From positions 1-64,000 of the forward strand of contig CAYGQD010000007.1 in assembly GCA_964351855.1 (NCBI GenBank): DNA of 64,000 nt, read 5' to 3'. Source of the DNA: JBCDHN01 sp964351855 (GTDB lineage Bacteria > Verrucomicrobiota > Verrucomicrobiia > Verrucomicrobiales > DEV007). A model generated the notes under the pieces. It did no database searches, had not been told where the DNA came from, and saw nothing but the letters and a program-made list of their open reading frames with translations. Both the position numbers and the translations under genes were made by a program. Shown in pieces: positions 24,911 through 34,489 of the stretch (position 1 is the stretch's first letter; every line of letters begins with the position of its first letter).

Positions 24911-25663
24911 GGAGGTATTCCTCGTCATCCCGTAAACGGAATAGGCGACTACGATTCTTTACGATTCGCTCACCTCCGGCCTCGCGTCGGAGGAGGATCA
25001 CGCTCACCACATTCCCTGGTGGGAGTCGAACCTTGACGATGTTGGTGCCATATCTCTTGGATCAGGCCGAGCTGATCGCGGGATTGAGATAGCATCGCGG
25101 TGTTGATCTCCCTCTTCGTCCTCGGACGATTCAGCTTCCTCGCGAAGAATCGCCAAGGAAAACGCTTCGTAGTTCTTTTGGCTGATGGTTCCAGAGACCA
25201 GCCGTTGTTCGAGGGGAGTTCAACCAAACCGCCTGATCATCAGCCTCGAGTCGAGGCGAGGACCGAGTCCTGGATCCATCGACTCTCGTGGATCAACAGG
25301 ACTCGGCTCACTTCGAGATGCCAGCGACCACTCGGAAGCCGCGAAGCTGGAGGGGAGAGCCCCACCGCAAGGCATCCGCTGGATTTGGATGTCTGGGGTG
25401 AGTCTTCATATCATCGAACGCTTGTTGTTTTCTGGTTTGGTGCCGTGTTCTGGTTTTCAGCGCCTTAGAAAAGTCGCCCTCATCCAAGGGATATACAATT
25501 CATTTATGATTTTTATAATATTTTGGATTCTAAGGGGGGATTTGCCGAATTTCGTCTTGTTAGGGTCATCCAGTTGGACTACTCTCGAACAGTTGTTGTA
25601 AAGTTTCTGAACAGCCCGTGGGATTCCGTGTGCTCTTCGGTGAACCGTTGATTTCGAGGATTG
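24911..25663. other. Long non-coding stretch with gene debris
   Basis: About 750 bases between the Nramp-like gene and the response regulator. It contains the decayed copy of the Nramp 3' end (25092..25152) and otherwise only short, frameshifted frames. No tRNA, riboswitch or complete gene is seen. Its last 200 bases are AT-rich and probably contain the promoter of the regulator. Confidence 0.55.
25092..25152 (+). pseudogene. Decayed duplicate of the Nramp-like gene 3' end
   Basis: These 61 bases align without gaps to 24819..24879, the last membrane segment of the Nramp-like gene, with four mismatches. In translation both read I-A-V-L-I-S-L-F then L-G, and F-S-F-L-A-K-N-R. The duplicate lacks the rest of the gene. 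It is either the scar of a tandem duplication followed by deletion or the tail of a lost paralogue. Confidence 0.75.
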
Positions 25664-27097
25664 ATGGCTAAGCCTGCTAGAATTCTGTTGGTAGAGGATG
25701 AACCAACCGTGGGAAGGGTGACCCAACGCCTTCTCGAGAAGGAAGGCTATGAGGTCGAATGGGCGCATGACGGCACCCAAGGCCTTGAGTTGGCGACCCA
25801 TAACCCCGAATTCGATCTGGTCCTCTCCGATTTCCGGATGCCGGGTATGGGCGGACTGGAACTCTTGGAGCGGCTGCGCGAGCTTTATCCTCATTTGCCG
25901 GTCGTGCTGATGACGGCCCACGGAACATCCAGCTTAGCGATCGAAGCCACCCGCAAAGGCGCGTTCGATTACCTGCTCAAGCCTTACCAACCGGATGATC
26001 TCTATGACCTCGTGGCGAAGGGTTGCGAATCCGCGCGCCTCACCCGAAAGCGGGTCTCGATCGGTTCTCAGGATCATGGGAAACCGGATTCCGACGCGAT
26101 CATTGGCAACAGCCGAGCGATGCAGGAGCTCTACAAAGAGATGGGCAGGGTGACGGACAAAGTCGATGCGGTTCTGATTCGCGGCGAAGCCGGAACGGAG
26201 AAAGAATTGATCGCTCGATCCGTCTGGCAGCATAGCGATCGAGCCGATAAAACGTTCATCGCGGTGAATTGCGCCACCATCCCCGGTGAGATGCTGGAGA
26301 GCGAGTTGTTCGGTCACGAGAAAGGCGCGTTTCCGGGAGCCACCACCCGGCGAATCGGACGGATCGAACAAGCGGACCAGGGCACCCTCTTTCTCAATGA
26401 ATTCGGCGAAGTCGCTCCCCACACCCAGGCGAAGTTGCTTCTTCTGCTTCAGCAAAACACGATCACGCGAGTCGGCGGGCAAGAAACGATCCCCGCGAAG
26501 GTGCGCTTAATCGTGGCGACGAGCCGAGAGCTGGAGCGAGCGATCGAGGAAACCGATGCCGTCGATCATTTCCTGATCCAGCTCAACGCCGCTCCGATCT
26601 CGATTCCCCCTCTCCGGGAACGCGGAGCCGATATTTCGCTGCTCGCGGTTTACTTTTTGGAACGCTTCTCCCGGGCGTTGGAGCTCCCGCTTCCAGAACT
26701 GGAACAAGCTGCCTTGCGACGCATTTGCCAATACCGCTGGCCAGGTAACACGACCGAGTTGGAGAGCGTGATCCGCAACATCCTTCTCCGCAGCCAGGGA
26801 TACCCCATTTCCGCAGCGCTGGTCGAAGAGTTCCTGCGTGAAGCACCACTCGCGAAGTCCACAGACGGACTTGCCGTGGAACACCGCGTTCGCGAGTTGC
26901 TCCAGCAAGCGGAAGCCGGCGAGATCGAACGCATTTTCTCGATTCTTCAGGAGGAGTTCGAGCGGACGGTCTTCAGTGAGGCGATCAAGTTCACCCACGG
27001 CAACCAAAGCATGGTGTCCCGACTGTTGGGCGTGTCCCGAGTGACCTTGCGTGAGAAACTCGACAAGTATCAACTGTTTCCCAAACGCGACGGATGA
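25664..27097 (+). CDS. NtrC-family response regulator with damaged ATPase motifs
   Basis: 477 residues from the ATG at 25664, preceded by GAGGA. Receiver domain (1 to 120) with phospho-acceptor D56 in L-S-D-F-R-M-P-G. Sigma-54 interaction-type AAA domain (about 145 to 385), Fis-type helix-turn-helix at the end (about 440 to 470). The AAA motifs are altered: Walker A reads G-E-A-G-T-E-K-E instead of GESGTGKE, GAFTGA reads G-A-F-P-G-A, and Walker B reads L-F-L-N-E with asparagine 245 for the catalytic aspartate. It may thus bind DNA without remodelling sigma-54 holoenzyme. It overlaps the next gene by 4 bases. Confidence 0.87.
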   Translation: MAKPARILLVEDEPTVGRVTQRLLEKEGYEVEWAHDGTQGLELATHNPEFDLVLSDFRMPGMGGLELLERLRELYPHLPVVLMTAHGTSSLAIEATRKGAFDYLLKPYQPDDLYDLVAKGCESARLTRKRVSIGSQDHGKPDSDAIIGNSRAMQELYKEMGRVTDKVDAVLIRGEAGTEKELIARSVWQHSDRADKTFIAVNCATIPGEMLESELFGHEKGAFPGATTRRIGRIEQADQGTLFLNEFGEVAPHTQAKLLLLLQQNTITRVGGQETIPAKVRLIVATSRELERAIEETDAVDHFLIQLNAAPISIPPLRERGADISLLAVYFLERFSRALELPLPELEQAALRRICQYRWPGNTTELESVIRNILLRSQGYPISAALVEEFLREAPLAKSTDGLAVEHRVRELLQQAEAGEIERIFSILQEEFERTVFSEAIKFTHGNQSMVSRLLGVSRVTLREKLDKYQLFPKRDG

Positions 27098-28332
27098 GGG
27101 CGAGCCGGTTTTCGATCACGAATTCCCTCCGGGTTTTTGCCTCTTGGTTGGCCTTGCCCGTTTGCGGCTGGGCTGCATCGCCAGACTACGAATTCCAGGG
27201 ATCGATTTCCCGAACCGTGCTGGAGAACTACCTCGCTCGCGCCGTGACCCACGCGGGCCTCTGCGCCAGTTCACCGGAACCCACCACCCGTTTTTTCGAC
27301 GATGATCTCCGCATGCTGACTCGGCTGGGCGCGAAATTCATCGGCCGGGCCGCCTTTGCCTGGGAACTACCCAAAGACGACGAAGCCCACTTCCATCAGG
27401 TCAAAACTGCAGCGGCGGCGGTTCACCAGGCCGATCCTGAAATCGTGCTCCAAGCCTGCGTCTTCGAGATCGTCACCACCGAGGTCGAGCGGATTCGCGT
27501 CCCGGACTGGGTCTTTCACGAGTTTGATCTGCCGGTCGAAGATCGCCACTTTCGCTATTCCGCAATGCTGTTCGATGAAGGCCGCTGGCACAATCGCTGG
27601 CGTCCCGGGGCTTCGGTTCCGGACATGACCAAGCTGGAAACGCAGCTCTGGTTCTACTACCGCGCGCGCAGCTACCTCGATGGCGGGATCGAGGCAATCC
27701 ATTTTGGTCAGGTGAAGCTGATGGACGATGCCGATCCCGGTCATCAGCATTGGTTCGCCATCTTGAGCCGAATTCGGAACCATGCCCGGAACCACGCCCG
27801 GCGCGGCTTCGTCATCTGCGATGCCCACACCCACGGCGAGGTGAAGGACGGCCAGCTCCTCTTCGACTTCCATTCCTACCCGCTCCGCCTGCGCGAAGTT
27901 CCGGATGCGCCCGGAAAGACGTTTTTAACCGACAAAGACGCGGGCGACATCTTTGGTCGCAGCAAAGGCGGCGTAACGCCGAGCGGCTGGCCCTGCGACT
28001 CCCTCCCCTTCCTCGTTGAGCTGGACAACTACGGCTACAGTGGGCGCGGCGGCGAATCCGTCGGAGGAATCTGGGTTTGGGGCTATGATGAGATTTCCTG
28101 GTTCGCGCACCAGCCCGAGGTGGATCGAAATGCCTGGCTGCGGGAAGCTGATCAATGGGTTCGCAACCATCCGTCTCCCGCTCATCTCCAAATGCCGACC
28201 CGACGCATCCTGGCCGCACCCATCGGCGGCTTGTGGATGTATGCGGCGAATTCGAGAAGCGAAGCTTGTCCGGAAGGCTTCGGCGTCGAAGACACGATCG
28301 CTGAAATCTGGAGTTCGCCACCCGGGCTGTAG
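27094..28332 (+). CDS. Secreted protein of unknown function coupled to the NtrC-like regulator
   Basis: 412 residues with a signal peptide (about 1 to 27). The rest is rich in tryptophan, histidine and acidic residues, with successive F-I-G-R-A-A-F-A-W, L-Q-A-C-V-F-E-I, I-H-F-G-Q-V and G-F-V-I-C-D-A-H stretches that look like strands of a TIM-barrel hydrolase. Glutamates in C-V-F-E and the D-A-H-T-H block are candidate catalytic residues. This fold assignment is inference; I do not recognise a family. Its ATG overlaps the regulator stop (ATGA), so the two are translated together. Confidence 0.7.
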   Translation: MRASRFSITNSLRVFASWLALPVCGWAASPDYEFQGSISRTVLENYLARAVTHAGLCASSPEPTTRFFDDDLRMLTRLGAKFIGRAAFAWELPKDDEAHFHQVKTAAAAVHQADPEIVLQACVFEIVTTEVERIRVPDWVFHEFDLPVEDRHFRYSAMLFDEGRWHNRWRPGASVPDMTKLETQLWFYYRARSYLDGGIEAIHFGQVKLMDDADPGHQHWFAILSRIRNHARNHARRGFVICDAHTHGEVKDGQLLFDFHSYPLRLREVPDAPGKTFLTDKDAGDIFGRSKGGVTPSGWPCDSLPFLVELDNYGYSGRGGESVGGIWVWGYDEISWFAHQPEVDRNAWLREADQWVRNHPSPAHLQMPTRRILAAPIGGLWMYAANSRSEACPEGFGVEDTIAEIWSSPPGL

Positions 28333-28401
28333 CGAAAGATGCAAATCTTCCGAGCACCAGCATTTCGCGGAATGTTTGAAGTTCCGCTACGATGACGGAA
28401 C

Positions 28402-28869
28402 CTACTCTTCGATCGCAGCATACATCTCCCGGCAATGCGCAAATTTCAGCCGGCTTGCCAGAATGGTCTTCGCCCGTCGAAAATTCCCGTCCTCGAGAAT
28501 CTCGATTTCAACCGTACGGACACCCCAGGCGTTCATTTCGCCTTTCGTCGTTTTGTAGAGATCGATAGTTCGGGTTCCGACCAACGCGCTGCCGTAATCA
28601 TCGATCACATAGATCTTCGACTGGCCCTTGATGCGGAATCGGGTGCCGACCGGGAATTCGGACCAATCGGCCGCAGCAGAAGTGTAACTGGTCTCCGCGC
28701 GGAGGGTTGAACCGCTGGCGGTCATACGGCCATAACGCAGATGATCGGCTTCCGAGTGAGTGTAGGCCGTGGTGCGGACCGTGAGAAACTCCTGGGCGAG
28801 AGAGCAGTGAGGCAGTTGAAAAACCGTGATGAGAACGATCAGAGGAACGAACGATTGAGGGATGGTCAT
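28402..28869 (-). CDS. Secreted 3D-domain protein (RlpA/MltA-like barrel)
   Basis: 155 residues. Signal peptide 1 to 25. The 3D domain is seen from T-A-Y-T near residue 34, V-I-D-D-Y-G-S-A-L-V-G at about 99 to 109 and T-I-D-L-Y at about 112 to 116, which supplies the three aspartates that name it. Such double-psi barrels occur in peptidoglycan-acting proteins including lytic transglycosylases. A cell-wall role is likely; activity is not proven. Confidence 0.78.
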   Translation of the reverse strand: MTIPQSFVPLIVLITVFQLPHCSLAQEFLTVRTTAYTHSEADHLRYGRMTASGSTLRAETSYTSAAADWSEFPVGTRFRIKGQSKIYVIDDYGSALVGTRTIDLYKTTKGEMNAWGVRTVEIEILEDGNFRRAKTILASRLKFAHCREMYAAIEE

Positions 28870-29037
28870 TTCTGGGTCTCCCGCGTTGAAGAGGCATCGC
28901 GCCGCTCGTGTGGAGATGTTTAGGAGTACCAGAATATCAAATAACTGCGATTATAAGCCACTCGCTGATTTGTAGCGCCGAACTTTCCTTCCAAGATTGG
29001 GCTTGGAATTCCTCCCGTTTCCGTCTAAACCAACCCC

Positions 29038-30849
29038 GTGGAACCTCAAATCGGAGATGTCTACTTTGATACTCGGGCCAGGCTCGGCAGCGCGATCACT
29101 TCGCTGGCGGATCTGGCCGGGCAAATTGACGTGCACCCATCGCGCGTCAGCATTCTGCAAAACCTGCTCGCCAACCTCAAGGAACCGTTCCTTTTTGTCG
29201 TGGTCGGTGAGGTCAACGCTGGGAAATCTACCCTGCTCAACGCACTCTTTGGGGCGGACTTTTGTCAGGTCGGGGTAATTCCCACCACCGCCAAGATCAA
29301 CCTTTTCCGCTACGGCCCGGAGCGGCGCGACATTCCGGTGAGCGACACCCTGATCGAGTTTTACCGGCAAGATGAGTTTTTGAAGGATTTCAACATCGTC
29401 GATACACCGGGCACGAATTCGATCGCTGACGACCACCAGGAGATCACCGAACGGTTCATCCCGATGGCCGACCTCGTCATCTTTTCCTTCTCGGTCACGA
29501 ATCCGTGGGCGGCCAGTGCCTGGAACCTGCTCCAGAAGATCCACAAGCGCTGGTTCAAAAACGTGACCTTTGCCCTGACCCAGTGCGATTTGCGGAACGA
29601 GGAAGAGATCGAAGCGATCGAAGACCACCTGCGCGTCACCGCGATGCAGAAGCTGAACGCAAAGTTCCCCGTCTTCACGGTTTGCGGCAAGAAAGCGTTT
29701 CTCTCCAAGACCACCGCGCTGGATAAAGAGCGGCTCTGGAAGGAGAGCGGCTTCGCCCCGTTTGAAAATTACATCAGCGAGGTGGTGAACTCTCCCGAAA
29801 TTCGGCTGAGTAAATTAGGGAACGCCAGCCGCTCGGCCAGGGTCGTGTTGAACGAGGTGCAGGAAGAAGTCGGAATCGGAGCCCGCATTCTTCAGGCGGA
29901 CGAAGAACTGCTCAGCGGTTTGGGGAACGAGGTCAGTAAGCAACGCCACCGGACGCTCGATAAATTCACCCCGCTGGTGAAGAGCCTCGACAACGACTTC
30001 ACCGAATTCTGCGCCGCTGGCAGCGCCCGTCTCCAAGATCGGATGGGCCCTGGAAACGGAGTCTTTGGCAAGAAAGACGTTCGCGAGTTGATCGAAGAAC
30101 CGATGACCGACGGAATGACGCGCTCGGTCCGCTATCATGCCGATGGAGCCGCCAAGGTGGTAGAAGACGATCTGCAGCATCTCTGGCGACAGCTCGCCGG
30201 GAAGATGCAGGAACACTTCAATTTCAAGCTCCGAGTGGGGAGCGTAACCGGGGAGCCGGATTGGTCTGCCCAGAAGGAAAACATGCGCGCGCGCTTCACC
30301 GGTCTGATTGCGGAAAAAATGCCGGAGATGCAGTTGGAAACACTGCTCAAAGGTCGGCTCGCGCGACGGCGGTTTTCCGGGATGTTCTTCATCTTCCTCA
30401 TGTTTGCCTCCGTCATCGCGGGAGGGGTCCTGGTCATGCTCGGGAAGATTCCGGAGGAGCAAATCGGGATGTTTGGATTTGGCGTCGCCGGCGTCGTCGT
30501 TGCCTTGCTCCTCGCTTCCGGATTCGCCGCTCGCCTCACGCGGAAGGAAGCCGTCCGCGCCTTGAACGAGCGCTTTGAGGAACAGCGGCAAATCATCAAC
30601 GACGCCTTGGCGGCGACCTTGGAGGAGCAGATCGGCGGGTTTTTCGATGACTTCCTCCAGCTCTTCGAGCCGCTCCACGACCTCTGCGAGGAGCATCGCC
30701 AGCAGTATCAACCGCATCTCACCGCTCTGGATCACCTGATCCAATCCTTCGATGAGATCGATCTCCTCATCGGTCTCGATCCCTTGCCGAAAGAGCCGTT
30801 GAAGAATCCTTCCGCGATTCCGGTGGAACGGCCTGCGGCGGTTTTATAA
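29038..30849 (+). CDS. Bacterial dynamin-like GTPase
   Basis: 603 residues with a GTG start. G1 G-E-V-N-A-G-K-S-T at about residues 57 to 65, G2 threonines in P-T-T-A-K, G3 D-T-P-G-T-N at about 122 to 127, and G4 T-Q-C-D at about 181 to 184. A long helical stalk follows. Two membrane segments lie at about 447 to 500, then a final helical part. This is the layout of bacterial dynamin-like proteins that bind and reshape membranes. It stands alone rather than in the tandem pairs often seen. Confidence 0.85.
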   Translation: MEPQIGDVYFDTRARLGSAITSLADLAGQIDVHPSRVSILQNLLANLKEPFLFVVVGEVNAGKSTLLNALFGADFCQVGVIPTTAKINLFRYGPERRDIPVSDTLIEFYRQDEFLKDFNIVDTPGTNSIADDHQEITERFIPMADLVIFSFSVTNPWAASAWNLLQKIHKRWFKNVTFALTQCDLRNEEEIEAIEDHLRVTAMQKLNAKFPVFTVCGKKAFLSKTTALDKERLWKESGFAPFENYISEVVNSPEIRLSKLGNASRSARVVLNEVQEEVGIGARILQADEELLSGLGNEVSKQRHRTLDKFTPLVKSLDNDFTEFCAAGSARLQDRMGPGNGVFGKKDVRELIEEPMTDGMTRSVRYHADGAAKVVEDDLQHLWRQLAGKMQEHFNFKLRVGSVTGEPDWSAQKENMRARFTGLIAEKMPEMQLETLLKGRLARRRFSGMFFIFLMFASVIAGGVLVMLGKIPEEQIGMFGFGVAGVVVALLLASGFAARLTRKEAVRALNERFEEQRQIINDALAATLEEQIGGFFDDFLQLFEPLHDLCEEHRQQYQPHLTALDHLIQSFDEIDLLIGLDPLPKEPLKNPSAIPVERPAAVL

Positions 30850-30944
30850 GGCCCAACGCGCCGGGATGAAAAAATCGGTCTTGAGGCGCGCGCGTTCGTC
30901 CCTAAGGGTAGAACTTCGCAAAGCCTCAACCCTGAAAAAATCCC

Positions 30945-31799
30945 ATGCCTTTCCAATTCACCGGTTTCGCTGACGAAGCCGAAAAATCGCTCGACGGTCA
31001 AATCTCCACGCTCCAGGAGGTCGGCTGGTCGGCCATTGAACTGCGCTTGATCGATGGCAGCAACATCTGCGATCAAAGCGACGATCAGTGGAACGCGACC
31101 CGTGACCGCTTGGAAAACGCCAACATCGCCATTGTCGGCTTCGGCGGTCAAATCGCGAACTGGGCTCGCCCAATCACCTCGGATTTCCAAGCGGACATCG
31201 ATGAATTGCGGCGGGTGGCGCCTCGGATGCGCGAAGTCGGGACGAAGTTCCTCCGCATCATGTCGTATCCCAATTCCGGCGACCCTGCCCTGAGCCGAGC
31301 GGAATGGAAAGCGGAAGCGGTCCGTCGCCTCAAGGAACTGGCCACCATCGCGGAAGGCGAAGGCGTCATCCTGGGTCACGAAAACTGCAGCGGCTACGGG
31401 GAGTCCGCCGATGGTTATCTCGAACTGGCCGAAGCGATCGATAGTCCCGCCTTCAAATTGATCTTCGACACTGGCAACAACAGCCTGCACGATCACAATA
31501 CCAACGTCACCTGGGACTACTACCAGGCCTGCCGCGACGAAATCGCCCACGTCCACATCAAGTGCGCCAAGCCGGGCGAGAATGGCGAATACGTGACCTG
31601 TCACGTCGATGAAGATCCAGTTCAACGCAAGATCATCGCCGATCTGGAAGCGACCGGTTACGATGGCTGGCTTTCGATCGAGCCACACATCAAAGCCGCG
31701 GTTCACGCCGGGAAAGATGTCGACGACTCCGGGGAAGGTCGGATGGTGTGGGTGGAGTTTGCGAAACGGCTCGAACAACTGGTCGCTGAAGTCTCATGA
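30945..31799 (+). CDS. Sugar phosphate isomerase/epimerase (xylose-isomerase-like TIM barrel)
   Basis: 284 residues, cytoplasmic. Barrel landmarks: G-F-A-D-E-A near the start, L-G-H-E-N-C at about 143, I-F-D-T-G-N-N at about 172, H-V-H-I-K at about 202 and S-I-E-P-H at about 242. These contain the Glu/Asp/His/Glu metal ligands of the AP-endonuclease-2 superfamily sugar isomerases. The stop overlaps the NagB-like start by four bases, so it probably prepares a sugar for that enzyme. Confidence 0.83.
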   Translation: MPFQFTGFADEAEKSLDGQISTLQEVGWSAIELRLIDGSNICDQSDDQWNATRDRLENANIAIVGFGGQIANWARPITSDFQADIDELRRVAPRMREVGTKFLRIMSYPNSGDPALSRAEWKAEAVRRLKELATIAEGEGVILGHENCSGYGESADGYLELAEAIDSPAFKLIFDTGNNSLHDHNTNVTWDYYQACRDEIAHVHIKCAKPGENGEYVTCHVDEDPVQRKIIADLEATGYDGWLSIEPHIKAAVHAGKDVDDSGEGRMVWVEFAKRLEQLVAEVS

Positions 31800-32533
31800 A
31801 GACGCGCGTTTTCGACAGCAAAGAAGCGATGGGAGCGGCCGCCGCGGAAGTAGGTGCTACTCATCTTCGCACGGCCCTCGACGAAAAGGGAACCGCCGCC
31901 ATCATCGTGGCCACCGGAGCCTCTCAGTTCGAAATGTTAGCAAGCTTGCGGGAACAGGACCTTCCCTGGCCTGCGATCGAGGGCTTTCACCTCGACGAAT
32001 ACATCGGCCTGCCCATTTCTCACGACGCTTCCTTCCGCAAGTATCTGTGGCAACGGTTCGTCAGCCAGCTTCCCCTCCCCTTGCGGGCCTTCCACTTCCT
32101 CGACGGGGAAGGTGATGCCGCCGCAGAATGCAAGCGCGTGGGACAGCACCTTTCCGCCACGAAGATCGACGTCGCCTTCGTCGGCATTGGCGAAAACGGA
32201 CACCTCGCCTTCAACGATCCTCCGGCGGACTTCACCACCGAGGAACCCTACCTGGTCGTCGATCTGGACGAAGACTGCCGCCAGCAACAATTCGGCGAAG
32301 GATGGTTCCCCACCTTGGAAGCCGTTCCGAAGCAGGCCATCTCCATGTCCGTCCGCCAGATTCTCAAAAGCAAGACCATCATCTGCACCGTCCCCGACCA
32401 ACGCAAAGCCGAGGCCGTGAAAAACGCCCTCGAAGGCCCCATCACACCGGACGTCCCGGCCTCGATTCTCCAGGAACATCCCGACTGCCAGCTGTTTCTT
32501 GATACAGAAGCAGCTAGCTTGCTAAGAAGTTAA
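31796..32533 (+). CDS. Glucosamine-6-phosphate deaminase-type enzyme
   Basis: 245 residues. NagB fold signatures: G-F-H-L-D-E-Y-I-G at about residues 62 to 70 and G-I-G-E-N-G-H-L-A-F-N at about 124 to 134, including the aspartate and histidine that act in amino-sugar ring opening. NagB converts glucosamine 6-phosphate to fructose 6-phosphate and ammonia. With the sugar isomerase upstream (ATGA overlap) it points to amino-sugar breakdown. A 6-phosphogluconolactonase activity is less likely because of the intact HLDEY block. Confidence 0.84.
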   Translation: MKTRVFDSKEAMGAAAAEVGATHLRTALDEKGTAAIIVATGASQFEMLASLREQDLPWPAIEGFHLDEYIGLPISHDASFRKYLWQRFVSQLPLPLRAFHFLDGEGDAAAECKRVGQHLSATKIDVAFVGIGENGHLAFNDPPADFTTEEPYLVVDLDEDCRQQQFGEGWFPTLEAVPKQAISMSVRQILKSKTIICTVPDQRKAEAVKNALEGPITPDVPASILQEHPDCQLFLDTEAASLLRS

Positions 32534-32626
32534 TGGTGGATAGCCGCGGGTTAAAGACTCTACACCACCGCGACAACCGCCTTTTTGGGTAGAAGGATCT
32601 TCGCTTCTATCGGTCTGCCTATCCAA

Positions 32627-33043
32627 TCAAGAGTCCAAAAACTCTGTAGCATCAATCGAAGGTTTTGCCTTCTGCCGTGCAGCATCAATGATGGATTCGA
32701 GCATTCGAGGAACGTCACTTGCCCTGAACCCCATCTTCACGGCCAACGTGGTTACAAAATCCATTTCCGCCTCCATAATGACGCCATCTGCCAACATCAT
32801 GATGATGAGATCGTGAAGTTGTACGATCCGATGATCTGGTTCTTTCGCCAGAACAAATTTCACACTGTGAGGATTTTCGACCACACTACGTGCCTGCGAT
32901 TCCGACAACCCCCAGTTGATCCCGGTCTGAATGAGGAAGTTCCGCTCGTTTTCGTCAAAATCACCATCGACAAGCGCCAGCAAGATCAGATTTTTGAAAT
33001 GACTTTTCCTTTCTTTGGTTTCACGTGAATCAAAAAGGCCCAT
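32627..33043 (-). CDS. TerB-like protein
   Basis: 138 residues, helical, cytoplasmic. A-L-V-D-G-D-F-D-E-N-E-R-N-F-L at about residues 23 to 37 and M-L-A-D-G-V-I-M-E-A-E at about 83 to 93 are the two acidic, metal-binding-like motifs of TerB domains. It lies next to a peptidase that carries a TerB-like C-terminus, in the same direction. TerB proteins are linked to membrane stress and metal or phage response, but the role here is unknown. Confidence 0.72.
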   Translation of the reverse strand: MGLFDSRETKERKSHFKNLILLALVDGDFDENERNFLIQTGINWGLSESQARSVVENPHSVKFVLAKEPDHRIVQLHDLIIMMLADGVIMEAEMDFVTTLAVKMGFRASDVPRMLESIIDAARQKAKPSIDATEFLDS

Positions 33044-33110
33044 TTTTCTATCGTATATGTTGTTGTATTTTCTGTGTTGGAGCCCTCGCTAAAAGGCTCT
33101 TCGAAATTGT

Positions 33111-34427
33111 TCACGCTTGGCCAATCGCGTTCATCTGATTGGCCAGATAGAGCACTTCCGGCTTGGTAAAGCCAAAATGCTTGGCGAAGCGATAAATCAT
33201 CAGCAACTCACTGGAATCAACCGTGCCGTCTGAAGCCGCGATGATGCAAAGATACTTGATAACCTGCAAGGCATCCCCCTTCTCGTAGCCTCGCTCACCC
33301 GATTCCGCAATTGCACGATCGACCAGCTCTTGCGCTACCGAAGTGTGATCTCTGTGTCGAAGGGTCTCTTCCAGTCCTTGAAAAAAGGCGGCGGTGTCAA
33401 TGTCCGAAGAAATCATTTTGGTAAGGGCTTCCACCTCCTCCCGGCAAATATCCCCATCCGCCAACGCAATGGAAACCCCGAGGTCGAACAAGATAAAACC
33501 CTGATCCAATTCCTGTTCCTCGAATAATTCGGGATAAATCTTCCGAACAACACTATCAACACCATTGTTGAATTGATTTCGTAATCGCTGGAAATCCGTT
33601 ATATCAAGATCAGCGCCAAACTCCGCCAAAAAGGGCATGTGGTTCACGACACTCATGATTTTGAGCCTTAAAGGTGTAAGTGGATGGCTCGAAATAACGC
33701 TATCAACGACCGACTCGGAAAGGGTGTCGTATTGTTGAAGAACCTGCTGGATCAGAGCATCTTCGTTCAAAGCCTCAAACGTCTTTGCGTCTAAACCCGT
33801 GGTGAATTTCAACAGCGCGGTGGAGCATGCTTTGGTGTTGCCTCCCGTTGCCACATACCCAAAAATATCACAGCTCACTTCCGAGCAGATCGCCCATCGC
33901 ATTACGTTCGCCCGAAGATCCGGATTCTTGCTCAAATCGGTTTCGGTATCCAACAGAGTCTTCCTCGGAATTTTAACGTGTCCCAACAGCAAGTGACCCA
34001 ATTCATGACCCAAAATTGACGTTCTTTCGTCATCATTCAGTGTGTTCATGAAGTGGTGACTCACGACCACGACGAGCTCATCGATCGTCTCTCCTTCACC
34101 AAATTGAAACCGGGGCATGCACATGGCTGTCGCGGTGGGAAACTCAAAGAGAAACATGTGAATAGGCACATCCGTCTTCAGGTTCCGCTGCACTCTATCA
34201 ATCACTCCGGGGATGGAGCCTATCTTGTCAATTTGAACCGAATGGCTGAGGAACTCAAAGAACTCCTTTTCTTGGGCCTCAATCCGGTCACTCAAACGAT
34301 CGTCTTTCTCCTTTAACTCCTCCAAAACTGGTAGGAAATTCGTGAAGAAATGATTCTCCCGAGCATATTGCAGATGCGGAAAGCGCATCTGAATCTTTGT
34401 TGGAGGATCTAAAGCCAACTCTGCCAT
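33111..34427 (-). CDS. M48-type zinc peptidase with C-terminal TerB-like domain
   Basis: 438 residues from the ATG at 34427. The zinc motif H-E-L-G-H is at about residues 147 to 151, followed by L-L-G-H, and a downstream glutamate in C-S-E-V-S-C-D is a candidate third ligand, as in M48/HtpX-like peptidases. No transmembrane helices are seen, unlike HtpX. The C-terminal 140 residues resemble TerB: A-L-A-D-G-D-I-C-R-E-E and A-A-S-D-G-T-V-D-S-S-E. The combination with the separate TerB protein 67 bases downstream suggests a linked function. Confidence 0.76.
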   Translation of the reverse strand: MAELALDPPTKIQMRFPHLQYARENHFFTNFLPVLEELKEKDDRLSDRIEAQEKEFFEFLSHSVQIDKIGSIPGVIDRVQRNLKTDVPIHMFLFEFPTATAMCMPRFQFGEGETIDELVVVVSHHFMNTLNDDERTSILGHELGHLLLGHVKIPRKTLLDTETDLSKNPDLRANVMRWAICSEVSCDIFGYVATGGNTKACSTALLKFTTGLDAKTFEALNEDALIQQVLQQYDTLSESVVDSVISSHPLTPLRLKIMSVVNHMPFLAEFGADLDITDFQRLRNQFNNGVDSVVRKIYPELFEEQELDQGFILFDLGVSIALADGDICREEVEALTKMISSDIDTAAFFQGLEETLRHRDHTSVAQELVDRAIAESGERGYEKGDALQVIKYLCIIAASDGTVDSSELLMIYRFAKHFGFTKPEVLYLANQMNAIGQA

Positions 34428-34489
34428 CAAACAATCTGAGAACGGTAGGGGAGATTGCGCAAGTAAAAAAGAATAGGGGCTTTCTGACC

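Noticed and set aside
24990..25060. GGTTCGACTCCC on the minus strand, like a tRNA T-arm
   Set aside because: The five bases on either side do not form a T-stem, and no anticodon or acceptor arm can be folded around it.
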